From Aricia agestis (lineage: Eukaryota > Arthropoda > Insecta > Lepidoptera > Lycaenidae), in contig NC_056428.1 in NCBI RefSeq assembly GCF_905147365.1, forward strand, positions 26,194,001 to 26,258,000: a DNA stretch of 64,000 nt. Reading direction: 5' to 3'. The translations under genes were made by a program, and so were the position numbers. The notes under the pieces are model-generated. The model was not told where the DNA came from and did not search any database. It saw nothing but the letters and a program-made list of their open reading frames with translations. Of this stretch, positions 36,721 through 45,203 are shown piece after piece. Position 1 is the first letter of the stretch. Every line of letters begins with the position of its first letter.

Positions 36721-37590
36721 TTAGTAGTAGTAATTTGAACGAAAAGTTCCTTTATACTTCAACTTGATGAAATCAAAAATGTACGGTTGCAGCACGATTG
36801 CAGGCGTCATTTAGTCTTTACTAAATACACATTAATCTTTTCAAGTGTTTCAATATTGAGAAAGTAAACAGAACGGCAAACGTCTACTCGATAAGAGATT
36901 GATAAGAGAGGCGCTTGGCCACTCCGTCAGACTCCGTAAGACCATCTACATAAATTATTATTAATATAATATTATGATATTATATTCGGAACGTGCACGT
37001 CAGTAGTGACTTATTTCAAACGAAGTGTGTCAAAAAATAAACAACAAGAGTTTGTTTATTTTGTAAATATTATAGCAAATAAAATATATTTAGAACAATA
37101 ATTAATGGTATTTGGGTTAGATTTAGTTAAAAACTACTTGTGGAAAATGAATATAATCATAAAAAACTGGTTTTGAAAGTATAATACACTCAATAAGTTT
37201 CAAGTCCCAATCTATGCTAAAAGGAAATAAATTGGTGTAAACAGGACATGTAAGGGATGTAAAAGAGCTAAGAACTAATGGCAATGTTATTTAATACGAG
37301 CCAATATAATTCGTTGAACATCGATGACTTCAGCAACCTATAAAACAAGTTCAAACGTAAGTAATGAACCAACCAAAAACGTAACTAAGCATTTAGATAA
37401 AGGTAGTCTAAACATTTTTATTCATTCTTACAGATAGATAATAATGATCGGTTGTTGCTGGAGTAAAATGCAGCTGCGTTTATAACCAGAGCGGCAAGTG
37501 CGAACATATTGCTGCTTTAATCAGTAACAGAAATACAAGCAATACTTTATACTTGAAAAAAATAAATGTAATGTTTTTAAAAATCTTGTT

Positions 37591-37600
37591 TTTATTTATT
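37591..37600 (-). terminator. Overlapping AATAAA poly(A) signals
   Basis: On the minus strand the sequence AATAAATAAA begins about 15 bases after the stop codon of the small secreted-peptide gene. It supports that open frame as a short real transcript. Confidence 0.5.
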
Positions 37601-37614
37601 TTTTTACAATATTA

Positions 37615-37803
37615 TTACTCTGGAAGAAAATCGGAGTCTATAAATTTACTAAAACACTGATACTTTGGATTTAAATAAAATAGGTATTCTATGAAACTAT
37701 CACCGCAAGTTTTGTCGTCGGGTTTTTGAGAACATGGTGGTCCATCATTCATCAACACTAAAACGATAGTTAGGTACTCAATTAATATCTTTATAAAATG
37801 CAA
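37615..37803 (-). CDS. Candidate small secreted peptide, half Kunitz-like
   Basis: The 62-codon frame starts MHFIKILIEYLTIVLVL, a plausible signal peptide or leader. It continues with PPCSQKPDDKTCGDSFI and a YQCFSKF segment. The spacing, Cys-x7-Cys-x16-Cys-x2-Phe, and the PP before the first Cys resemble the first half of a Kunitz/BPTI domain. The normal continuation (Gly-Gly-Cys and the last two Cys) is absent and the frame stops. AATAAA follows within 30 bases. Upstream there is TATAA at about -22 and an arthropod-type initiator TCAGT at 37825, giving a 5' leader of about 20 bases. It may be a decayed Kunitz gene, a short isoform or a real derived peptide. A 3' splice site just inside the frame (GTTTTAG) is also possible. 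Classification is by eye only. Confidence 0.45.
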   Translation of the reverse strand: MHFIKILIEYLTIVLVLMNDGPPCSQKPDDKTCGDSFIEYLFYLNPKYQCFSKFIDSDFLPE

Positions 37804-38152
37804 CTTAAATAAAATTGACTTGACTGATAATGCAATTTTAGGTTATATCGAATCACATACTTTTTCATTTTTACAGCAGCTATCTGATGTAATTTCCTAG
37901 TGGATTTAGGAAAAACATTAAATTTGTATACTGACTACCTATTTTTGCTGTTATTTTTGCAGTCTACGATACAAAAACCATAAAGACCAATTTCTAAAAA
38001 TTTCAAAACAAGATTGACAAGTTTGTTTGACTACTAACTGAGCCCCTTTGGTTGCATATTTTTGCCACGGCAAGCGCGGCAATCGCTTTCTTTATCCCCT
38101 CCACCCACTTCGCACGCTCCGAATACAATTGGACGACGACGAAAACCAGTAA

Positions 38153-38294
38153 TCACAATTTTATACAGTGCTTTAGCTGTGTCAGAGGAAATGCCAAAAC
38201 AATATTACACACTCCAAGTTGTTTTAAATCTCCAGTAATTGGTGGCATTTCGTGTCGAATATCTTCGCCCCGAACACACTCCGCCATAATGCGG
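38153..38294 (-). CDS. Possible terminal exon of the CCCH gene
   Basis: After a weak acceptor (GAACGCAG) the phase-2 frame from the previous exon reads RIMAECVRGEDIRHEMPP, then ITGDLKQLGV, and stops at TGA 38153-38155. Beyond the stop the same frame looks protein-like again, with SERAKWVEGIKKAIAAL. A second frame reads TGFRRRPIVFGACEVGGG with DCRACRGKN. The region may be the last exon, an exon with a different acceptor, or a decayed insert. I cannot decide between these. Confidence 0.3.
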
Positions 38295-41200
38295 CTGCGT
38301 TCCAGTAGACGTTAATTTTGACCAAAACGCTCAAAACGTCCCCTTTTGCCTTTCCATTTGACGACCACGGTCGTTTTGATCGCGTATATGACGTCACTCA
38401 TGACGTCATCATTTTCGCTCAAAACGACCCTCGACGAAATATATAATTTATATTTATAACAAAAAAAAACTGACCTGAACTCAATATTGTTACATTGCTT
38501 GCACTTCTTAGGTGGTTGCATTTCCGCTTCTAAACCACGCCCTGGATTACTAACTGTGAAACAAAAGCAAAACATTTATTCATAGAAAAATAAAGTAAAT
38601 TTTACTGAGCTTCGAACAACCACTATACCCATGCTTAGTTATTTTTAACCTCCGACCAAAAAGAAGGGTGTTATTGCAAACCAAGAGCAACAATTTTGAA
38701 ACGCGCTGTCAAAGTTTCCTGTGTAAGGGCGTTTGTGCACTACACGGAATTTTACCATCCGGCGCGGCGCGGCATCTCGATTTCCTACTTTATTTATATG
38801 GCAAACGTGAAAGTTATGAACGCCGGACGATAAAATTCCGTGTAGTGCACAAACGCCCTAAGGCTGCGTTTCCACCAGAGATGTGTTGCGAGGAATGTGT
38901 TTTTGAGAACCAATATAATCGCTTCATTGGCATGACCTCGCTCAGCGCAGCGATTCTATTGGATCTTAAACACATTCCTCGCAACACATCTCTGGTGGTA
39001 ACACAGTCTAATGCTGGCTTTTTACGGCGCGTAATATCACGAGCCGCGTCGCGCCAGCTCGAGCCACGCGCCATGTGAAGGGGGTGGCTCGAGGACAGAG
39101 GTGGCGCGGGCTAGCTCGTTCTATCCGATTGAAGTCGGTAACTTCAAAGGCGCGGCTCGAGCGGCTCTTGATATCACGCGCCGTGAGAAGCCAGCATTAT
39201 ATGTATACTTTAACTGACAACAAGGACTTCGGCCTGATATCTCCTTCTGGGGCTTACACTGTTCCCATAGTACATATTATAAATTCTAATGTGTTACTTA
39301 TCTCTTTAAATTCAAACCACGCAACTGAATTAAAGTACGGGAAAGGACGGAGGATAGTGTTTATGGGAGCAAAAGGTGCAATTTCATGCGAAGTTGCGGG
39401 CAACATCAACATCTAACTAATAAATATCTTACATGATTCCATCACGGTCCAATCGCGTTTGGTCGCAGACTGTACAGGCGGGGCTAAACTCGTCAAAGAA
39501 GCTATTGTAGACGGAACCACCTTCATAGCATTGCTCGCCACACAATCTACAGCTGCAGTTCTGAAATTATACAAAAAATAATAGTTTAAAAAATAAAAAA
39601 AACACTATTTTCATCTTTATAATAAGTATTATCTATTTGTTTGTAGGAACTCTTAAAATGTGTGTTACAAATAGATCCATAGTTATAATTTAAAAATTAT
39701 AATAATCCTAATCTAATAACTTACTCATTATGCAGCGGAGGGGGTGGCACATTGAAGTTTACGCTTTCTGAAAGTAAAGTTATTGTTAGTGAAAGTCTCG
39801 TAGCAAAATTAGTATTCAGACTAAAATAACAAAATTTACCCTTGTTTAATTTGGGATGCGGTTGTGTTTTTGGGGGAGGTGGAGGAGGCGGTGGCATCAG
39901 CAAATTATTATTATTGTTGTTAGGATTCTTGTTAAGCATGTGTGCAAATGCATGTGGAGGTAAGTAGCGAGTTCGGTAGTATTCTTGCTCTTCGAAAACG
40001 GTAGCATGAACATATCTGCAGTGGGCACGGGCGCACACCTGTGACTGGTACTCGCGACAGAATGTGTAAACACCGTATAAGTCCTCATGTGACACATCAC
40101 TCTTGTGTGCATATCTGCAACCAATTCTAGTGCATGTTCCTCTTAGGAAATCTCTGCAAATTGTCTCTTTTGCTTTCTTCAAGTCAGCATCTACAGAATT
40201 TTCTTCTTTGGATATACCATGATCTGCAGATCCAGATGTGTTAATTGTGCTTGTAGCCTCAATATCATCATTGGGTGGAGGATCTAAGGGGAGGGGTGGT
40301 TGCACTTCTTTCTTGGCTTCACATTTTTCTGTAGAAGGTTGCTGAAGGTCCAATTTATTTTTTAAAAACTTTTTCATGTTTTTAAAATTTGGAGATGATC
40401 TAAAGTTAATTGAGTCTTCAGCTCCAACCTTATTGGAGGAAATATCTGAAATAATATGTACGAGATTTTAATTGGACACATTTAACAAAATGTAATACAT
40501 GATATAATACATATTGTTCTCTTTAGTAACTTCAACATTTTTCATCTACATTAAATTTGCTATAAATTACGTCTAAACATTTTTAAAGAACATTCTAAAC
40601 CTTTTTTAGGGTTCCGTAGTCAACAAGGAACCCTTATAGTTTTGGTCTATCCGTCCGTCTGTCTGTCCGCAGTTTTTCTCAGAGACTATAGGACCTACAA
40701 AGCTGTAATTTGGCAATAAATAGACCAACTAAAACTATGGTTTATGGTTTATTTACTTCAATAAAACAAATTTACATTACAAAATAGCATGGATTACAAA
40801 TATTATGGCTTAATTACAATAAGACATTGGTAGCTACAAAAGTGTAAAACTGCAGCGCAGCTACCAATGCCTCTTAGGGCGGATTCGACCAAACTGGAGT
40901 TAAATTTTACTCGAGTATTTAACTTAAAGTAACTTAAAATAATTAATATAATGTATTATATATAATAACAAGGCTATGGCTAATTACGGCTTACAAACTA
41001 TAACAAATATGACATGTGATTGCCGTATAATATGTTATGTTACATGTGTTTAGGGGCTAGGGGGATTGCGGACTAAGATGGGGTTGATTTTAGATTCATT
41101 GGATGGTAATGAGTTCGAGAACTATACTCATTAAGTTTGCTTAGACATGATGTAAACAACGATAATCGTCGATTACATCATGTCTAAGCAAACTTAACTT

Positions 41201-44061
41201 TGGAAATGACATTGTAAATAGCGAATAGGGAATCAATAATTGTACAAGGAACCAAGGGTGAGGGAATCATATTATATTTTCCTCCATTACTCAGAAACGG
41301 AGCAACAAAGTGTGTGGCCTCCTTCCATGATGTTTAGAGGGCTACCAATCCACGCACGCGCAACCGCATACTACTTATAACTAGGTACGAGCCTCCAAGT
41401 GAAGCGTCTAGGGAATCACTATATGCGCCAGGACAAATTTTTAATTGACTTTTTCTATTTAAATATAACAATATTAAGTATGTTTATGTTTTTTTTTTAT
41501 TAAATAATGGGGCAAACGAGCAAACGGGTCACCTGATGGTAAGCAACTACCGTCGCCCATGGACACTCGCAACAACAGAAGAGCTGCAGGTGAGTTGCTG
41601 GCCTTTTAATAGGGAATACGCTCTTTTCTTGAAGGTTTGCAGGTCGTATAGGTCCGGAAATACTGCTGGTGACAGTTCGTTAAAGAGTTTTACAGTGCGC
41701 GGCAGAAAGTTACGCGAAAAACGCAATGTGGAAGACTGCCACTCATCAAGGTGATGAGGATGGTATGTTTTTCGCGTGGGACGATGGCGAAAAGTTGCAG
41801 GTGGTATGATTCCGAACAATTCCTCAGAGCACTCCCCGTGATACAACCGATAGAGGATGCAGAGTGAAGCTACATCTCGGCGTAATTCCAAGGGGTCCAA
41901 GCTGTTTGAAACACTATGGCAGTCAACAATTCGAGCGGCCCTTCGTTGGAGGAAGCAGTTGGTATTTTGGCGCCCCTGCCCAGAGATGAGAACAATATTC
42001 CATATGAGGCCGAACCTGTGCCTTGTAGAGTTGTAGGCGTTGGTCCGGACTGAAGTACTGTCTCGCTCTGTTATGAACGCCAAGCTTCTTGGAGGCTAAT
42101 TTGGCCTTACCCTCTAGAGTCTAGATGATATCGGAACTGGACTTCGCTCGATATGTTGACGCCAAGTATCTCAATACTAGGGGAGATGGTTAAAGATGTG
42201 CCCTCGAAACGAGGATATACGACCATTGGAGACTTTTTAGTGGTGAATGCGCAGACTTGTGTCTTGGCGGGGTTGAATTAGACCAAGTTACGTCTACCGA
42301 CTATCCCATTCAGAGACCTTCTCCAATGAATTTTCCACCTTAAACACAAGTTCGTTTCGACTCTCAGTGACATTTTGCCGAGAAATATTGGGGGAGCCGG
42401 TATATACGGCATCACCTGTACTATTATGCGCATAGCAATGAATGCCGTTGGTCTGTAACATGTCATTGATATGCAGTATGAATAGAGTAGGCGATAGCAC
42501 ACAGCCCTGAGGGACACCAGCATCAACAGACTGTGTTTCCGAGCATTCACCGTCAACTACGACCTTTATGCTTCTGTCTGCTAACAAACTAGTGACCCAC
42601 TTACATAATTTCTCGGGCAGCCCGTATGATGGAAGCTTTGATAGCAGCGCTTTATGCCAAATCCGATCAAAGGCCTTCGCAATGTCTAAACTAACAGCCA
42701 ATGCCTCTCCCTTCGACTCTTTTGAAATTGCCTGAGCCCAACGATGAGTCAGGTACGCCAAGAGGTCACCAGCCGAGCGACCCTTACGGAACCCGTATTG
42801 TTTGTCGCTTAGTAATCCCTGGCCGTCCAAGTATTAAAGTAGCTGGCTTTTGATAATGGATTCTATTATCTTCGAGAAAAGAGAGGTTATAGCTATTGGT
42901 CTGTAGATGGAAGGATTTGAGCGATTAGCTTTTTTGGGGATCGGGTGCACCAATGCTGTCTTCCAAGAAGCCGGGACGATGCCAATGGAATAGGAGAGCC
43001 GAAAAAGACGCGTCAAGACCGGAGCCAACTCTGGAGCACACTTTGTACAACATGTACAATGTACAACTTTTTTAATTATAAATATTTTGTTTATACTCTA
43101 ACCCCCTTACTAATAAACGTTGTATAAGCTTTGAATAGTTATACAGTGTTTTGTTACTGTCACACAAGTGACATTTTTAATTGGATTGAAGAAGACAAGA
43201 CACTATATAACTATTCAAAGCTTATACAGCGGTTATTAGTAAGGGGGTCACAATTTAATTACTTTGAAATTAGAATTTCAATGTATTTGTAGCATTTTTT
43301 TAGGAATTTATAGTGAATTCTGGGGACAGGACATGTCTAGCGAAAATCACAAGCTTTTATTAGCATCTCTAAATCAACTTCTATATGAGACAGTCAATAT
43401 AGATGTAAACCTTCAATTTTTAAGTTTTGTAATGATTATAATATCAATTGTAGCTTGTAGACAAATATTGAACAAAATTAATTACTGAGAGATTAAGATT
43501 TTTTTCTTGGCTTTGGCCCAACACAGATTCCCACCCCTGTATCTCCTGTATCACCAGGATCGACAGCGGTATCCAACCGCGAAAACCCTTTGATATGATC
43601 TCAGGGAGCCCGAGGGACATGCTACAGATAATGTGATGGGCAGTTTGTTCAAACATACTGCCTTCGGTCGAGCACTCTCACATAGGCGATGTAACCAATT
43701 TAAATCCGTAAAGTTTGGCTTTAAAATTCGAGATTAAGATAAAAGTCGAGATTAAGATTAAAAACCTTCGGCTTCGGCTTGAGCCGAAGGTAGTGGCGAT
43801 TGCCGATTAATAGGCTTCGGCTTCGGCTAAAAAGAGACCTTCGGTCCCGGACACTAGCCACTGGCCACGTTACTTTATTCGCCACGTCTTGTTTGAGGGT
43901 AACTATTTGTACGAGAATTTACTGCTATTATTACAAGAATTGAGGAAATGCACAATTAAATGCCACGAGTTATAGAAAGATTAATTAACTAGATCTAACC
44001 ATAATCTAACAATGTGTACAAAATAGTAATAAAAGTGTATCTTACCTTGGGATACCTGCAT
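38153..44061 (-). CDS. Tandem CCCH zinc-finger protein, ZC3H10/Masculinizer-like
   Basis: Exons on the minus strand join in phase: 44061-44046 (MQVSQ plus one base), 40445-39840, 39767-39725, 39560-39433, 38553-38475 and perhaps 38294-38153. This gives about 335 residues. Residues around 90-155 hold two fingers, CRDFLRGTCTRIGCRYAH and CREYQSQVCARAHCRYVH, both Cys-x7-Cys-x4-Cys-x3-His. A Gln/Tyr-rich linker with LPPH, an Asn run and a Pro run follow. Near residue 285 is KKCKQC, a Cys-x2-Cys motif. The two fingers and the spacing to LPP resemble ZC3H10 fingers 1 and 2. The third ZC3H10 finger and its coiled coil are not seen. Two CCCH fingers plus a later Cys-x2-Cys pair is also the layout of lepidopteran Masculinizer. 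I infer RNA binding or nuclear regulation and treat Masc as a hypothesis. The 3.6-kb first intron holds a dead LINE. Confidence 0.75.
38475..38553 (-). CDS. CCCH gene exon 5 with CKQC motif
   Basis: It encodes NPGRGLEAEMQPPKKCKQC and NNIEF and ends TTCAG|GTCAGT. Two acceptors lie four bases apart, CACAG at 38554 and TTAG at 38550. The first needs a phase-1 upstream exon, the second a phase-2 one. Both give the same downstream frame. Confidence 0.65.
38724..38862. repeat. Hairpin MITE, first of three in a row
   Basis: TAAGGGCGTTTGTGCACTAC pairs with GTAGTGCACAAACGCCCTAA, and GGAATTTTA pairs further in. It lies in the intron between exons 4 and 5 of the CCCH gene. Confidence 0.9.
38860..39012. 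repeat. Hairpin MITE, second of three
   Basis: CCACCAGAGATGTGTTGCGA pairs with CGCAACACATCTCTGGTGG. It shares the TAA at its left end with the previous hairpin. The inner arms resemble 28607-28781. Confidence 0.9.
39009..39200. repeat. Hairpin MITE, third of three
   Basis: TAATGCTGGCTTTTTACGGC and GCCGTGAGAAGCCAGCATTA are the ends. The inside is GC-rich with GAGCCGC and GGCTCGAG repeats. It directly follows the second hairpin. Confidence 0.85.
39433..39560 (-). CDS. CCCH gene exon 4, open in two frames
   Basis: With the upstream acceptor (ATTTCAG, exon start 39560) the frame reads TAAVDCVASNAMKVVPSTIA and then SLTSLAPPVQSATKRDW. With the second acceptor eight bases on (CTGCAG, start 39552) it reads CRLCGEQCYEGGSVYNSFF and then DEFSPACTVCDQTRLDRD, which has four paired cysteines. 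Both continue to the donor TCAT|GTAAGA and can rejoin the next exon. See the finding on dual frames. Confidence 0.65.
39725..39767 (-). CDS. CCCH gene exon 3, 43 bases
   Basis: The acceptor ACTTTCAG follows a pyrimidine stretch and the donor is AATGA|GTAAGT. It encodes SVNFNVPPPPLHN. The entry phase 1 matches the large exon and the exit phase is 2. Reading on through the donor gives a stop, so splicing here is needed for a longer protein. Confidence 0.7.
39840..40445 (-). CDS. CCCH gene exon 2 with both zinc fingers
   Basis: The acceptor TTATTTCAG lies at 40446-40454 and the donor is AACAAGG|GTAAAT. It is open over its full length of 201 codons, so the ATG at 40377 is probably internal. It holds an acidic, proline-containing N-terminal part, both CCCH fingers, six Asn and eight Pro in a row. 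Confidence 0.85.
40608..40735 (-). repeat. Family B tail fragment (reversed)
   Basis: AGGGTTCCGTAGTCAACAAG, the GTCCGTCTGTCTGTCCG tract and ACCTACAAAGCTGTAATTTG are the reverse complement of the family B end. It lies in intron 1 of the CCCH gene. Confidence 0.7.
41131..41197. repeat. Short perfect hairpin
   Basis: TTAAGTTTGCTTAGACATGA and TCATGTCTAAGCAAACTTAA are perfect inverted copies around AACGATAATCGTCGA. It lies in intron 1 of the CCCH gene. Confidence 0.85.
41490..43050 (-). pseudogene. Jockey-like LINE, 5'-truncated, dead reverse transcriptase
   Basis: On the minus strand the pieces read PKKANRSNPSIYRPIAITS, FRKGRSAGDLLAYL, VSLDIAKAFDRIWHKAL and GVPQGCVLSPTLF, the ordered motifs of a non-LTR reverse transcriptase. 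The catalytic YADD position reads YAHN, both aspartates are gone, and a stop and frameshifts separate the parts. The end has GTTTGCCCCATTATTTAAT and an A tail (T run at 41490 on the plus strand). The 5' end is cut off. It sits antisense to nothing coding, in intron 1 of the CCCH gene and in the same orientation. Confidence 0.88.
43099..43249. repeat. Hairpin MITE
   Basis: TAACCCCCTTACTAATAA and TTATTAGTAAGGGGGT are the ends. The inner GTATAAGCTTTGAATAGTTA pairs with its mirror. It lies in intron 1 of the CCCH gene beside the LINE's 5' end. Confidence 0.85.
44046..44061 (-). CDS. CCCH gene start exon (five codons)
   Basis: ATG CAG GTA TCC CAA G is followed by GTAAGATAC, a strong donor. The one-base overhang is exactly what the large exon at 40445 needs. 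This is why I prefer it to the internal ATG at 40377. Confidence 0.6.
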
Positions 44062-44154
44062 TTACTCGAAATTTGTTTAATAAAAAACGTAAAATTTGTA
44101 AGTAATATTTTAACGATAAGATATGATCGTTACAACACAAATTTAAAATAAAAG

Positions 44155-44159
44155 ACTGA
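44155..44159 (-). promoter_or_regulatory. Possible initiator of the CCCH gene
   Basis: The minus strand reads CTTGTCAGTCTTTT. TCAGT is the arthropod initiator and would place the start at about 44157, 96 bases before the ATG. No TATA box is seen. Confidence 0.35.
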
Positions 44160-44754
44160 CAAGAGAATCAATACAATGCGCATTATTTTCAAAACATCAT
44201 TTCAGAAACATTTTGAGCCCTTTCTTTCAACATGCCACAAGCCCGCAACCACAGATTACTAGTATATATTTGTAGACCCACAACACTATTTTATTTTAAA
44301 AATAAAGCACTCGTTCATCGTTGTCAGAAATTGGCAAGCACCACAGATTACTAGGCAAGCACTTTGTGATGTGGTCTGACCACGATCTGACTGCGCTAGT
44401 CGCTACTTTGGTCGCTACACTGAAAGAGTCCTCCAAAGCAAAAGAAATTTAATCACTACGAATGACTACGAACTACGTTTCTCCAAAGTCTCTCTACCTC
44501 CAGTCCACAGATTACTAGCTCCAGTCTCCACAGTCAGGGTTGCCAGATGCAATTTTACGATTTCTCCCAAAATGATTTTTATATTTCCCCAAAATGATAC
44601 GTTTTCAAAAAAAAATCCCCAATCGCTTTGTTACAGAAAAAAAAACCGAATATAAAATTGAAACTACTTTTATTCGATTTAGTAGTTTCAATCACTCGAC
44701 AGTTAAACAGATACACAACACATGGTCGCTCGCTCGACCAAAGAGACAATTTTT

Positions 44755-45091
44755 TTAAGGGGGTGACCGACGTGCGTGTAAGTACGCGGACTATGGCTCG
44801 ACGAGCTTAGGAGTTAGGCTGGTATTTAAGATGCGACCCGGTCTCAAGACACGGTTCAGGCTCTGTGATTGGTTGGCTGTCAAAATTTAGACCGAGAAGC
44901 ATCTTGAGTACTGACTATTTAATATTTATACCAGCCTTAATCGCCTGTGTGTCAGCAAAGAGCCACGAGCCGCGAGCCTGGGGGCATGGTAATCCAGTGT
45001 GAGCGATTCTCGTGTGTCACCGACGCGAGCCGAGTAATTTCGCGAACTTAAAATCCGCGTAATTTAAGTTCGTACGTCTGTCAGGCCTTTT
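44755..45091. repeat. Family D MITE, copy 2, split by another MITE
   Basis: TTAAGGGGGTGACCGACGTG and a mirrored end near ACGTCTGTCAGGCC match 14562-14785 in reverse orientation. The break at 44814-44939 is a separate element. Confidence 0.8.
44814..44939. repeat. MITE with TTAGGCTGGTAT ends
   Basis: TTAGGCTGGTATTTAAGATG pairs loosely with ATTTATACCAGCCTTA. Comparison with the intact copy at 14562-14785 shows it is an insertion, with a TTA/TAA-type target. Confidence 0.8.
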
Positions 45092-45203
45092 ACGCACTCG
45101 ACCAAAAAAACCAAAACAAACAAACAAACAACAAATTTACCAGGAAGTTAATCGAATGAAAAGGACGTTGGTTTCATTTTTTTGTTATATTTTTTAGAAG
45201 TGC

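Noticed and set aside
38668..39416. 136- and 113-codon plus-strand frames
   Set aside because: They lie across the three hairpin MITEs; the length comes from GC-rich inverted repeats.
39897..40124. 75-codon frame overlapping the zinc-finger exon
   Set aside because: A shadow of the CCCH exon in another frame.
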